DNA of 64,000 nt from Cricetomys ansorgei (Eukaryota; Chordata; Mammalia; Rodentia; Nesomyidae), in NCBI GenBank assembly GCA_026225945.1, contig JAMJFZ010001133.1, positions 18,286,001-18,350,000 on the forward strand, written 5' to 3'. Position 1 is the stretch's first letter; each line of letters begins with the position of its first letter. Position numbers and translations under genes: made by a program. Below, in pieces: positions 44,116 to 54,932 of the stretch. Under the pieces are notes generated by a model. That model saw only the letters and a list, made by a program, of their open reading frames with translations, did not search any database and had not been told where the DNA came from.

Positions 44116-44245
44116 CCCCACGGTTGAATGTTACGGCGTGTGTCGGTCTCTGCATTCTGAGTGTCCAGGAACATAACCCTGTTGGGTCACTTGCAATAAA
44201 ATACAAGTGAAAGGACTCCTGGAGATGTAAGAGCTCTTGCCAGGC
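44116..44245 (+). repeat. 130-bp repeated segment, copy 1
   Basis: Contains 'cggtctctgcattctgagtg', 'aataaaatacaagtgaaag' and 'gactcctggagatgtaagag'. It matches copy 2 about 687 bp downstream in the same orientation. The AATAAA makes a terminal-repeat or transcript-end origin possible. Confidence 0.85.
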
Positions 44246-44802
44246 AGAGCTGTTTCTTCTTAACTCAGCAACACTCCAGATCCCTCTTCACCCAGCAGCC
44301 ACCTCCCACATTGGCTACAGTTGCTACAGCTCAGAAATCTCCCAAGTGCTCAGGCCAAGCTCTTTCCCTCGTCTGGGCCATGTGGACCTTCCTACTTGGA
44401 TCTGAGTTTGGGGCTTTACATTTGTGCTCTGGGCTGCTTGGCTTGACTCCTTGGGCTATCAATGTGACTTTGAACTCATTACTCTCTCATGCTGTCTATC
44501 AGCTCTCCTCTCAGCTTGTGACTGCCTAGAAATGCAATCCTCATGCTTCCAATGTACTCCTCCCGGACACGAAGGGCCGGGGGAGCCAACCCACAGCGGA
44601 GTAAGACCAGAGATAAATGCTAACACAGTGGCAGCCATCAGTCAACATTGTTATCGCTTCTATGTCTAAAAATGCACCACTTTCATGCCCACTTTTACAG
44701 TTACAGTAGAATCCTTTCTCGTTTTAATGCCAAGGGGAGGCAGGAGTCATCCCGCAGGAAGGAGCTAACGATGCTGAAGAAGGCAGAGTGACAGGAAGCT
44801 GG
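44246..44802. other. Unassigned stretch between repeated segments
   Basis: About 557 bases with no ORF above 81 codons and no named repeat. If the flanking segments were LTRs this would be a very short internal region, but no primer-binding site or polypurine tract is evident. Confidence 0.4.
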
Positions 44803-44935
44803 CATGTCCCACGGTCTAACATGATGACACGTGTCAGTCTCTGCATTCTGAATGTCCTATAACAAAAGCTTGTTGAGTTGTGCGTAACAAAATACAAGTT
44901 TAAAGGACTCCTGGGGATTTAAGAGCTTGGCTCTG
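44803..44935 (+). repeat. 130-bp repeated segment, copy 2
   Basis: 'cagtctctgcattctgaatg', 'acaaaatacaagtttaaag' and 'gactcctggggatttaagag' correspond to copy 1, with small indels and the AATAAA mutated to AACAAA. Confidence 0.85.
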
Positions 44936-45209
44936 GAGAAGACTGCATTTTGATGAAATGAAGGCATTTGTTTGATAACAATAGAACATTCTCAGAATTT
45001 GTAAAGCAGGACACCTAACTATGTATATATTTTTATTGCCGACACAATAAAAACCCAAAGGGGGAACAGTCCTGAATGGTGTCTGTGACAAACAAGGGCG
45101 CAGAAAATAAGAGGAAGGGGTAAAGGGAGAAAAAGAAACGAATGATGAGAAAGCCATCAGGACGAGTGCTTTTGAACTGCCTGATGTTTGATCCTTTAAA
45201 AAATCTGAA
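44936..45209. other. Unassigned non-coding stretch
   Basis: No repeat recognised. A 106-codon minus ORF at 44900-45220 has no domain. Confidence 0.4.
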
Positions 45210-45427
45210 CTACCTGTCACAGTCAGCTTCAGCTGTCAATTTGACACAAACTTAGTCACCCAAGAGGAGGGAACACCAACTGAAGAACTGTCTAGATCAG
45301 CTTGGCCTGTGGCCATGTCTGTGAGTCATTGTCTTCATTGCTAATTGATGTAGGAGGGCCCAACCCACTGTGGGTGGTACCATCCCCTGGGCAGGTGGAC
45401 CTAGGCTGTATAAAAAAGGTGGCCGAA

Positions 45428-45620
45428 GCCGGGCAGTGGTGGCGCACATCTTTAATCCCAGCACTTGGGAGGCAGAAGCAGGCGGATCTCTGTGAGTTTG
45501 AGACCAGCCTGGTCTACAGAGTGAGTTTCAGGACAACCAGAATTACAACAGAGAAACCCTGTCTTGGGGGTGGGAGAGAGAGAGAGAGAGAGTGAGGAGA
45601 AAGAAAAGAGAAAGGTTCCT
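45428..45620 (+). mobile_element. B1 SINE, near full length, inside an LTR
   Basis: 'gccgggcagtggtggcgcac' head, 'atctttaatcccagcacttg', 'gaggcagaagcaggcggatc', 'gagaccagcctggtctacag' and 'agaaaccctgtctt', then a (GA)n/A-rich tail to about 45620. It is the best-preserved B1 in the window. The flanks share AAAGGT, consistent with a partly decayed target duplication. Confidence 0.93.
45574..45597 (+). repeat. (GA)n in B1 tail
   Basis: A short dinucleotide run in the B1 3' tail. Confidence 0.9.
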
Positions 45621-45812
45621 GAGCGAGCCAGAGCGAGAACACCAGAAAAACAACATTCCTCCAGTGTCTCTGCATCAGTTCCTGGTTCATGCCTTCAGTT
45701 CCTGCTTTGGCGTCTCTCAGTGATGGATGGTAGCCTGTAAGCCAAAATAAACCCTCCACAAACTGCTTGTGCTCAGACGGCTTACCACAGTAACAGAAAA
45801 CAAACTGGAACA

Positions 45813-46025
45813 CCACCACATTCAATTTCATGCCCACCGTCCACCACAATGTCTTCTCATGGCACCTTTTACCACTGCCAGTTCCGCCAACATCATTGCT
45901 GTCACTACTGCCACCAACAGTAGCTGTACAGCCACCACCACTAGGAACAACCCCGCCACAGCCAGACAACCACCGTCAAAGCCGTGATTACAGCAATACT
46001 TACAGCCACCAACGTCGCTACCAGC
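45813..46025 (+). repeat. Imperfect (CAC/ACC)n-rich region
   Basis: Degenerate CCA/CAC/GCC triplets over about 210 nt ('caccaccacattcaat', 'agccaccaccactagg', 'gccagacaaccaccgtc'). It is an eroded trinucleotide repeat. The Thr/Ser/Pro-rich and Gly/Val-rich ORFs here are explained by it. Confidence 0.7.
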
Positions 46026-46904
46026 ATAATCGTTACTCCACGGCCATCGAGAAAACGCTCCCTAAGTGCTGCCCCGGGTTGTGAAGAAGACAGGAGACCT
46101 GGGTTATAGTTTGGGCTCTGCTGATCAGCTGAGTATGTCACGATACGTCTTTGCATCTCAAATCCATGAGTATATGTTGAATGAATGAAAGAATTAATAT
46201 AATAGTATGTTGTGTGGGTTCTTAAAGTCCGCAGAAATAAAATGTGCTACAAGGCACATTTTCCACCTCCATCTCAGAGAAGTAGAAGCTGCGACTGAAC
46301 TGTCTCTGATAGCTCATACTTATTCCTCTGGGGCTACTGATTGGAAACAGGAACCACGTAGCCACCTGGAACGTACACAGAAAAATGTGTGTCTCCGCAA
46401 AGAGTATGCGTGGCTTTTAAGCCTGTTCCCAAAGTGGACAGTTCCTAAAAAAAAAAAAAAAAATACGAAACAGTATGGCCGGCGTCCACATCGTGCCTGA
46501 CAGTTCGAAGTCGTTCACTTACCTGTTTAACTTTCTTCTCCTCATAGAACGAAACCTGCGCCTGCCTGCGTGTTCTCTTCGCCTGTCTACGCAGAAGGTT
46601 CGTAGCATTTTATTAATAAAAAAATGGAAACATCCAGTGCATCCATTTTCAGAATGATTGAGCGGAACAAGCAGAAAGCCTACGTGTAAAAGAAGGGAAA
46701 CCTTGTTGGGTGAATAACCCAGTGAATTCATAAACACAGTACTGGGTTTTAAAATAAGTTTTTTAATATAAGTACAAGACTTATCTTTCCTTAAAATACA
46801 GTCTTCTAGTCGTAGATCTGTCATTCAAAAGTTAGACAGAGGTCACCCCCAGAAAACAAAAATTAAGGAAGAAAGAAAACGCCATGCAAACTACAGACTC
46901 CTCC
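46026..46904. other. Unassigned stretch with poly-A at 46447-46463
   Basis: The 17-nt A run follows 'gtggacagttcct'. No retroelement body is recognised. 46480-46850 has small ORFs without domains. Confidence 0.4.
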
Positions 46905-47060
46905 AACGGTTCAATTATTTTCCAGAAAGATTGTTCCAATGTAAACTTTGGCCAGCACAACAGCACAGAGCATTAATCACTGATATAAATCTTTGACAGT
47001 TTCATAGGATAGAATCATACCTCACTGCTGCTTTGATTTGCATTTCTCAGACTATTAAAA
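46905..47060 (-). repeat. Ancient L1M fragment, antisense
   Basis: 'attgttccaatgtaaacttt', 'atctttgacagtttcatagg', then 'gctttgatttgcatttctca' match the antisense order of the old mammalian L1 ORF2 3' region ('tttgatttgcatttctc'). Confidence 0.6.
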
Positions 47061-47490
47061 CAAAAGGTTCTAAAGCTTGTATTTAGAACAATTCTTCCCT
47101 GACTTTGAACCGGGACCTTGTAACTTGGTGAACAGAGCATGCGTAAAGGACGCCAGCGTGTGTTGAATGCTATGGGAGCCTGGGCGCGGTCAGGCAAGTC
47201 TCTTCCATTTGCTTGCTTCCTCACTTTTATTCAGTAGCACACAGGTCTACCTTAGTAACTGTGCCATTAACACCAGCCCTGCACAACGTATCAGGAGACG
47301 GGCTCTTGTCAGAGACACAGAGGGTGTGTGTAGCTGTGTTTTAAAATCAGGGAGTGGGAAACTGAAACAGAGACCACGTCGAGGAGCAGGAACCGGCCTG
47401 CGCAGTGACCCGGTGTGACATGGCTTTTCACTAGCTCATCCTAGTTCCCACCTAAACCTTTGAATTCTCAAAAGTTTCTAAAGTGAAGGA
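47061..47490. other. Unassigned non-coding stretch
   Basis: No repeat or gene recognised. Confidence 0.4.
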
Positions 47491-47491
47491 A

Positions 47492-47835
47492 ACTGGAGGC
47501 GTGGGAAAGTGACTCGGTCAGTAAATTGTGTGAGGACTGATTTCGAATCGCCAGTACCCATATAAAAAGAAGGAAAGCTGGGCAATCTGGGGTGTGTCTA
47601 ACCCCAGCAGTGGGGAGGCGGAGACAGGCAGACCCGTGGAGCTCATTGGCTAACCAGTCCAGCTGACTAGAGGAGCTCTATGTTCACAGGTTCAAGGAGA
47701 GACATGTCTCAACAAAAATCAGGTGAAGACGCCAGGACAACATTTGATGCCGACTTCTAGGCTTTACAGCTGCATACGTGCAGATACCCGTACTGAGTCA
47801 CACATACATCCTCACACACATCCCCAAATAAAAGA
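47492..47835 (+). mobile_element. B4 SINE, sense
   Basis: Head 'gaaagtgactcggtcagtaa', joint 'ggaaagctgggcaatctggg', body 'ggcggagacaggcagaccc' and 'ggagagacatgtctcaac', tail CA-rich, then AAATAAAAG. ID-like head plus B1-like body identify B4. Confidence 0.78.
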
Positions 47836-49040
47836 AACAAGAAACACTTCTCCGAGCTTTCCTGGGACTAGCTGAAGCTGTAGTAAAACAATACTGCATT
47901 TCACTTGAATAGACTTTAGAGATTCTGGAAAACAGCAATAGCCACCTTGAGATGTATTTATTATGAGTTTTTAGCACAATACCAGTGGGGTACAAGGAGA
48001 AATTCTAAAACAACTACTTATAAACCTTAAATGAATTTAATTAGACAGCTAAAAAATTTTTTTAAATCTAAATTATAAGCCATTGGAGACATGATTAATT
48101 ACATGCACATTATGCAGAAAGCACACTACAGAAACCACCCATGGCTTCCCTCCCGCATCCAGATGTAAATATATTGTTGCCAGCAAGACAGCTCTAAGTG
48201 GGGGCAAATGCAGACCCAGTGTCTGCGATAAAAGCCAAGGGATTTGAACAGAAGGACTTTCTACCTGCCCTTGAGCCTAGAGACTACTAACCCTCTCCCT
48301 AACTCCCTGAGGAAAGTTCCTGAGATTTCCTCCTATCTTTTCCCCAGAAGACTAAGCCCAGTAGTTCCTCATTCAGCCATTCCCTCAGGACCTAATACAC
48401 AGCATGGCTTTTTCTGCCCTGCCTGGTGTTATGATACCATGTGCTCAATACGTGCAGGGTGAGCCATCACTTATAGGGGCCAGGGATGACAAGCAGGTTA
48501 CAATGTCATTATCTGTGGGGGAAGCAGATTTTTCAAACAGTGCATAAATAGAATAATCTAATTTTTAATTTTATAGGATATATACATGAAAAGGAAAATT
48601 CTGGAAAGATGTTCTTATATGCCAGCCTTCGAGGATGGAAAAGAAAGATGAATTGAAAATGAACCCTGGTGAGGCCTCTTTCCTTTGGTCAGGGAATGAA
48701 ACAGCCTGGCAGCCTCCTCCTGACCTGGTTCCGTGCCTGCTGGGGTCAGCTGGGAGGCGAGGGCCTGTGTTTTGAAGCCTCTGCAAAAGCAGGTGTGCAA
48801 GGAAGAAGGGAATTGGGGGTAAATGACAACTTTGCCCTGTTTGTCTGTGGTTTCCATTCTACAAGGCTTTATAGAGACCCTTGCTGGATGGTTGCACATT
48901 TCTGGGAAATGGGCTACACAGTGATCAACCCAGAGAAGATCTTGGATCTTGTGTTTTGCTAGGAAGACCCAATAGGGGAAACTCAGTACGAAGTGCCAGG
49001 TGGGGCTGGAGCCCAGGACTAGGAGATCTGTCAGATCCCG
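47836..49040. other. Unassigned stretch with AT-rich core at 48000-48160
   Basis: The core has 'gaatttaattagacagc', 'catgattaattacatgc' and 'cattatgcag', all homeodomain-type. The rest, including the 172-codon minus ORF 48615-49133, shows no domain. ORFs on the other strand overlap it fully, so coding is unlikely. Confidence 0.38.
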
Positions 49041-49044
49041 GAAC

Positions 49045-49240
49045 TCAGCAGAAGGGTATCTGAGGAAGGAGCTTCTAGCAGAGGGAACAGCCAGGAGAAA
49101 GGCCCTGAGGTCAGATGAGTCTTGAGTAGGCATAGTCTGGAGGCCCCAGGCAAGATGCAGTTAGAGCAGAAACCTGAGGTTAGATCACTTTATGGGACAT
49201 GGGACAAGGTGAAAATAGAGGTCTTACTCAGAAAAACCAA
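49045..49240 (+). repeat. Ancient mammalian repeat, family unresolved
   Basis: 'cagagggaacagccaggag' and 'aaaggccctgaggtcagatg' belong to an old dispersed mammalian repeat that I recognise but cannot name with confidence. Confidence 0.4.
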
Positions 49241-49294
49241 GGAGCCTCTGCGAGATTCAACGCGAAGGGCTCGACGTCTGCTTTTTTTCATGGC

Positions 49295-49545
49295 TGTCCA
49301 TGGATGTGCACATGTACACATGAATCTGGAGGTCAGAGGCCAACCTGAAGCGCACTTCCGTGTTTTCCAATCCATGTCATTTTTCCCTTGGTGAGATGGA
49401 CTCTCACTGGCCTGGAACTCACCAAGTGGGCCAGGCTGGCCACCAGCAAGCGCCATGGCTGGCTTTTATTCCATGGACTTAAATCAGGTCATTGTGCTTG
49501 CAAGGCAAGCACCTTACCAACTGAACTACTCCCCTAGCCCAACTT
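49295..49545 (-). mobile_element. B4 SINE, antisense
   Basis: 'aggtcagaggccaacctg', 'actctcactggcctggaact', 'caagtgggccaggctggcc', 'aagcgccatggctggctttt' and the head 'aactgaactactcccctagc' give the antisense B4 order. Confidence 0.83.
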
Positions 49546-49549
49546 GTGC

Positions 49550-50345
49550 TTTTTCTTTTTTAACAGCTTTACTGAGTATAATTCCTTTGTCGTGTAAGTC
49601 ACCCCTTTAACATGCAATATTTCTTTAGTCAACAGATTTGGACAACCTGATTTTAGAATACTTTTGTTTCTTCCCACAAAGCACGCGCACCATTAGTATT
49701 CAGACCCTGCCTCCTTCTGCACCTCCAGTCCTGGCAAACACCACAGCTTCCCGTCTCTCAGAGTGTGCGTGTTGCGGGCATTTCAGCTCGCTGGAATCAT
49801 GCAATCATGCACTCACCTTCTGGATGCTGTTTTCAAGGGTGATCCCGGCTGCAGCGGGTGTCAGTTCCCATTCTTGCTATACCAAATTATAGGATATCCC
49901 ACATTTTACCTAATTCATTACCTCTTAGTAGCTATTGGCGCTGTCTCCATTCTGGACTGTTCTGGACACTGCTTTGAACTTCCGTGTGCTTGTATTTTCT
50001 TTTCCGTTTCCTGAGGAATTAACAAACCTTGCTGGGCGGCTGCACAGCCTGTCATTCTCCCAGCAGAGTAAGAGAGCTCTGGCCCTCCACTCCTCGCCCG
50101 AGCTTGCGCTGTCTGTCTTCTCTATTGAGCCATGCTAGTGGGCACGAAGCCTTAGCTCCTTCTGGTTTTGATGTGCATTTTTCTAATGGCTGATGACGTT
50201 AAGCATCTTTTCATGTGCTTATTAGCCAATTGCATTTATTATTTAGAGAAAAATCTATTCAGATACTTACCCATATAAAATTGGGATATCATTTTTTTAT
50301 GATGTAAAGGGCTTATTCTGACTGCTTGGTTTAAAAAAAGAAATA
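49550..50345 (-). mobile_element. Ancient L1M 3' end, antisense
   Basis: 'ttttaacagctttactgagt' (antisense L1 tail), 'gtaagtcacccctttaac', 'ggaatcatgcaatcatgc', 'gtgatcccggctgcagc', then 'ggttttgatgtgcatttttc' and 'catcttttcatgtgcttatt' follow the antisense order of old L1M elements over about 790 nt. It predates the rodents. Confidence 0.78.
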
Positions 50346-50414
50346 CCAGAAACACATAATATTTGGGAAAATGAGAAAAAAAGAAATAGCAATTTTAAAA
50401 GAAACTGATTTAGA

Positions 50415-50650
50415 AATGGGGATCTTCGTTTGGGTCCCCAGGACCCACAGAAAAGGCTGGGATCAGCAGGGTGCACCTCCTATTTCAGCTCCAGGGGATG
50501 GAGATGAACAGTCCATCCTAACTGCTAACAGATTAGCAGTCCACCTCGCCAAGTCCACAAGCTACAGGTTCTGTAAAAGACCCTGTGTCAAAAAATTAAG
50601 TGGAGTGTTCCTGAACACACCTGCCATCAACCTCTGGCTTCCAGTCACTG
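50415..50650 (+). mobile_element. B4 SINE, sense, head eroded
   Basis: 'gtttgggtccccaggaccca', 'aaaggctgggatcagcaggg', 'agaccctgtgtcaaaaaatt' and 'gccatcaacctctggcttcc' identify the composite body and 3' part of B4. Confidence 0.68.
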
Positions 50651-51445
50651 ATCGGATGTAGATTCCCCACCAGGTGTAGCGCTCAGAAAACTACATCATC
50701 TCTGAACTTTGCTGTTCTAATTTACTGGGCTCAGTTAGGACAAAGCTGATGTATTACTTCAATAAGGAAACTGGAGTCACTTGAACTTGTACATCACCAC
50801 AGAGGACAGACACAAAAGCAAGGTACCCATAGGGCAGACAAAGCCATATTAGAAAGAGATGTAGTTCCCTGCAATGAGACACACCTGACAACATTGGGGA
50901 ACCTAGGTTTGCTTATTGCTCAAGAGCAAAGTTAATCTCAAACACAAGAAGGGGTGATGGGAAGGCAGTATGTACCGGGCCATCGTGTTAAATTAATATT
51001 GCTCTAGAATTAGATGGACTCACCGGTTCTGAAGGACAATCATGGAATACAAGGGAAAACACAAATACATAAGGAGACTATGTGAAAAATGAATATACAA
51101 ATAGTCACAAGGAGAAGACTGGAAGAAAGTCGACATGGTACTGAGATGTCACTGTAATGACAGGAAGCAGCGATATTGTCACCTGTTCATATTGAACTGC
51201 CACGAAGGTGGGACATGCTGTCTGGCTGGGCAGCTATGCATAACAACTGTAACTCCATATTTACAGAAAAGGAAAGCATGCCCTGATGGGCATCCCAGAG
51301 TCTCCTCCACATCACCAAAAGTCCAGGTAACCACAACTATGAGGCAGGTTGTGGGTATTATTTTCTTATTCACATAGACAATACTTGCTCAAGTGTTTAT
51401 GTTTTTCCAATGGATAATCATAGATTCTAAGGTTAGACTATTTAG
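50651..51445. other. Unassigned non-coding stretch
   Basis: AT-rich in parts. No repeat or gene recognised. Confidence 0.4.
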
Positions 51446-51447
51446 AT

Positions 51448-51638
51448 GCAAATCAGTAGCACTAACTGGATGTTAGTATTTAGACCAATGGCTTCTCCTC
51501 ACTGACCCTCTGGTTCCCCTCAGCGCATCATGGGAATGACGATAGAACATACTTCCCCGGCCAGTTGTAAGAACTGAAGGAAGGCTTGAAAAATGCTGCA
51601 GAAAGCCCGGCACACTGTAACTGCATACTGACTGGTAC
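51448..51638 (+). repeat. MIR, sense, diverged
   Basis: 'accaatggcttctcctcact', 'cgcatcatgggaatgacgat' and 'ggcacactgtaactgcat' loosely follow the MIR order after 'gctgtgtgaccttgg'. Confidence 0.45.
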
Positions 51639-51654
51639 TGGGTAATATCTTGCC

Positions 51655-51988
51655 CCATTTGGAATTGCTATAACAAATTATCTGTGGCTGCGAACTTTAT
51701 ACAGAAAAGAGGTTTATTTGATGAAGTCTGGGAGACAGGTACAAGACATGGGAGTCTCTTCTGTTTGGCATCAGGTACGAGCCTTCATCACAGCATGAAA
51801 TATGGCAACATGGAAAGGGTACTTATTGGAAGGAAAGAGAATGTAACACCAAAACCAGAATCAAGGGACAAGGTGATTCTTTTTATAGCCACTGGCTCTC
51901 ATGGGAATTATGCCACACCTACCAGACCTGACCCACTCACAAGGTACATCGTTCATGATGGCAGATCCCCCAGGACCTCATGACTGTC
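51655..51988 (-). mobile_element. MLT1/MST-type MaLR LTR, antisense
   Basis: 'ggaattgctataacaaatta', 'acagaaaagaggtttatttg', 'tagccactggctctcatggg' and 'cctgacccactcaca' follow the antisense order of MLT1/MST MaLR LTRs, which are older than the MT type. Confidence 0.68.
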
Positions 51989-53412
51989 CTTTAGGTAGAG
52001 ATTCCGTGCCACCCACACAGCCAGACATCACAGAACCCTAGCACTAGCATAATTATGATGAGGTTGGTTAGCATAAGGCCACCTGTACAGGCCCTGACTG
52101 ACTGGAGCATCACTCCCCAGAAGCTGCAGGCTCTTTCCTCTTCTTTCTCCTCCCTTGTCCTCAGCCCTTTAGACGGGTCCATTTATTCACAAGTACTCAA
52201 GGCTCCTCCCTCTCATCTCTCCCACAGGCTTCAGTCTTTACCCTGACTCTGCACGTATCTTATTTAACTTCTCCACAGAGGTCCAAGGTTTGGGAAGTAT
52301 ACATGGATACCACTTAGAGGTAGACATGGAGACTGCCTGTCTGGTCCCTGAAGCTGCTCAGATCTCATCTCAGGGATGGAAACACACTCTTGGAGCATTC
52401 CTAAGAAGTTCTACAGAGGATTTAAACTTTGATCTGGTCCCCCGCTTCCTCCTGTCCTCTCCCTTGCCTTTTCTTGATACACTAAAACATGCAAACATGC
52501 GCAAGCTTGATTGAGCACAGGTTGAGGAGCCTTTTTAAACAGCCCATTAAAACTATTAAGAGTTGAAAAATGACCTTGGCTGCAATCGCTTTATTACATT
52601 GTTTGAGGTGAGGAGTGATGGGGGGTGGGGTACTGGTTAGAAAGCCTGGCTTGTCTTGCCTCTGATTTCTCGGGGCTTTCCGTACAAGCTTCTAAATTTG
52701 GATCTCAAGAATTATTGAGCTTCTACTGAGGAAAAAGATATTCTGAAGTCCTGCCAAAGCTCAAAGTAACTCTTCAGCTCTTTCTCCTAGAGCCCTTGGA
52801 AAGAGACTGGGGGCCGATTTTACATTGGAGGGGTGGGTGCTAGCTCCGGGGATAGTTGTTGAATTTGTTGCTGGGAAAGAGATGGGTGGAGGGAGTGAGG
52901 ATTCCCTGCTAAACTGCCTCCTTCCTTAGGACGCTGGGCTGAATCTTTGTGGGCATTTATGGCCAACCCATTTAGTGTTTTTTTAAAAAGCAAGATTCCA
53001 AGCACACTTTAAAGATAAAGACATGCCTCTGCTCTTTGCTTTATTGTCTAAAAAGGCTGAGTATTGGGAGCTGGGTACCATTGGATTGGAAATGAGAACA
53101 AACTGAGAACCCAGAGTACCATAGAAAAGCCCACAGGTGTGTGTGAGAGAGAGTGCATACGTGCGGGTGTGGGGTGTGGTGTGAGTGAGTGCACGTGCAC
53201 ATGCGTACGCGTGTGGGGCCGTGAATGAGTAGCAGTGAGGGCTTAAGCTGGGGGCCCAAAGGAGTCCAGGGACAGAGTGGCCCAGCCAGAGTGACGTCCA
53301 TCTTCCCTCCTGTCATCTCTTGAGGACAAAGTAAAGGATGCCCCCTGGACTCCCTAGGTCTTTTGTTATGCTCTAAGGAGTTTACCAAATCAGAGTCTAT
53401 CCTTCCTGAGCA
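51989..53412. other. Unassigned stretch with TG-rich patch
   Basis: 53135-53215 is a degenerate TG/GA/CGTG-rich patch. Otherwise no repeat or gene. The 127-codon minus ORF 53041-53424 spans the patch and is discounted. Confidence 0.4.
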
Positions 53413-53414
53413 CC

Positions 53415-53574
53415 AGCTGCGCATCAGGAATTGTACTAATCATGTCAGTAGACTCTCCAGTTCTCATCATTAATCCTCACAGCATCCATGGCAGAAGGAC
53501 CATTCCTTAGAAGAGACCAGATCGGGGCATGAAAGTAATTTGCCCCAAACCCCATAGCAATGAAGTGAAATTGC
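53415..53574 (-). repeat. MIR-like, antisense
   Basis: 'gtactaatcatgtcagtag', 'cattaatcctcacagcatcc' and 'aatttgccccaaaccccata' follow the antisense MIR order. Confidence 0.6.
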
Positions 53575-53575
53575 C

Positions 53576-53929
53576 TGATATAGTTAGGATCTGAAATATC
53601 CCCAAGTGGCCATGCCCTAAAGGCCTGGTCTCTATACTCAGACACTAGGGGGAAGTGATACTCTCTTTAGGAGGTGGGGCCAATTTGGAGGAAGTACGTC
53701 ATGCCTTTGAAAGTCATAAGGAACCCTGACACCAGTTTCCTTTTCCAACCACCACACACTTAGCTCTACCACATGTTCCCCTACCCTGATGTTCCCTCTC
53801 ACCACAGGACCAGAAACTATGACATCAAGTGAGTATAGATGGAAACCCCTGAAACCATGAGCCAAAATAAACCTTCATCCTTTAAGTGATCTCTGGGGAA
53901 TTGTGTCACAGTGATGGAAAGATACTACA
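53576..53929 (+). mobile_element. MLT1/MST-type MaLR solo LTR, sense
   Basis: It begins 'tgatatagttaggatctgaa', then 'ggaggtggggccaatttgga', 'aaccatgagccaaaataaac' and an 'aagatactaca' end. The TG...CA limits, AATAAA and block order match this MaLR class. Five-base flanks (ttgcc and gtgtc) do not match, so the target duplication is lost. Confidence 0.8.
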
Positions 53930-54772
53930 GTGTCAGAGTCTCTGCACTTGTTTATTGTGTGCATGTGAGGCAGGGCGGGCTTCGTTCACCGCGTTTGTTT
54001 GCAGGTACCATCTCTCCCACCTGTGTACAGATCCCCTTGTGTACCCAGTGCTGAGGAGTGAAGAGACCAAAAGATACAAAAACTGGAGTTTCTCCCTTCA
54101 AGGTGCTAGGGGGAGCCTCTTACTTCTCTAATGTGCAAATTGTGACCAAACTTGCTGCATGGAGGATCCTGGATAATCCCCGAAGGAATCTGACATTGGG
54201 CCCTGTGGGCCCCAAGAGTTCCTGAGATAGTCTAAAGTTTCCCCTTCTGAGCACTGGCCAGAGTAAGAGTTGCCATAATGGTCTATGGCTAAAGTAGGCA
54301 TTTTCTATGTTTAGAAAAGTGCTCTAAGCAGTATCCTAGCAATCAAAAGGGGTCTGACAGAAGACAATGGTTTAAAAGTCTGGATTTGATAAGAAACATG
54401 ATAAGCTCATGTTTCTGAAGCCCACTCTTTTTATCTCTCAAAAACAGAAGGGGAAGGTATGCCTTTCTAATATTAAAAAAGAAGGGGGGTGTTCCACATT
54501 CTGTGCTGTAACTCTTCACAGGTGTGGCTCCTGAGAATTTAGTTTCCAACAGTGCTGAGGCTGCACACTGACCTTGACCCCTGAACACCAGCTCCTTCCA
54601 TCCAGGAATAGCCTGCAGTGTCTCCCACGTACCTTCAAACCACTGGAAAACTGGCACCAGTGACTGACATTTCCAGAAGTCTGGAAGTGGGTACCTGTGA
54701 GACGCCGCTTCGCTCTCACAGCTGCGCTGTCTCCTGGGTCGGACAGCTCAGCCTGGCAGAACAGGACCCAAG
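53930..54772. other. Unassigned non-coding stretch
   Basis: A 104-codon minus ORF (54343-54657) has no domain. No repeat recognised. Confidence 0.4.
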
Positions 54773-54774
54773 CA

Positions 54775-54932
54775 GTCTCTGAACAGACTCACAGATGGCT
54801 CCCACTTCCTTGCTGTGCGACCCTCGGAGAGTTTACTCATCCCTTCTCATCCTTGGCTTCCTCACAGGATTGCTAGAGCCTTAAGTAAAATTTTTAAATG
54901 TGCTGAATGCTAGTTGGCAATGTTATTATTTC
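54775..54932 (+). repeat. MIR, sense
   Basis: 'tccttgctgtgcgaccctcg', 'catccttggcttcctcacag' and 'gattgctagagccttaagta' follow the MIR order. The 'aaatgtgctgaatgctag' end fits its 3' part. Confidence 0.62.

Larger units (their letters stand above)
45215..45812 (+). mobile_element. MaLR (MT/ORR1-like) solo LTR, sense, split by B1
   Basis: It starts 'tgtcacagtcagcttcagct' then 'gtcaatttgacacaaactt', has 'ggtggtaccatcccctgggc' and a TATAAAAAA box near 45408-45416 in U3. After the B1 it continues with 'gtctctgcatcagttcctgg' and 'gtaagccaaaataaaccct' and ends 'gaaaacaaactggaaca'. It has TG...CA ends. The flanking 5 bases are ctacc (45210-45214) and ccacc (45813-45817), a near-matching duplication. 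Confidence 0.85.

Noticed and set aside
44116..44935. Called as a definite LTR retrotransposon
   Set aside because: No TG...CA ends, primer-binding site, polypurine tract or target duplication can be shown; left as an unexplained direct repeat.
45769..46084. Thr/Pro-rich ORFs of about 72-84 codons
   Set aside because: They arise from the degenerate CAC repeat after the LTR.
48615..49133. 172-codon minus-strand ORF
   Set aside because: Two + strand ORFs (48669-48962, 48881-49063) overlap it, it has no domain, and its end falls in an old repeat.
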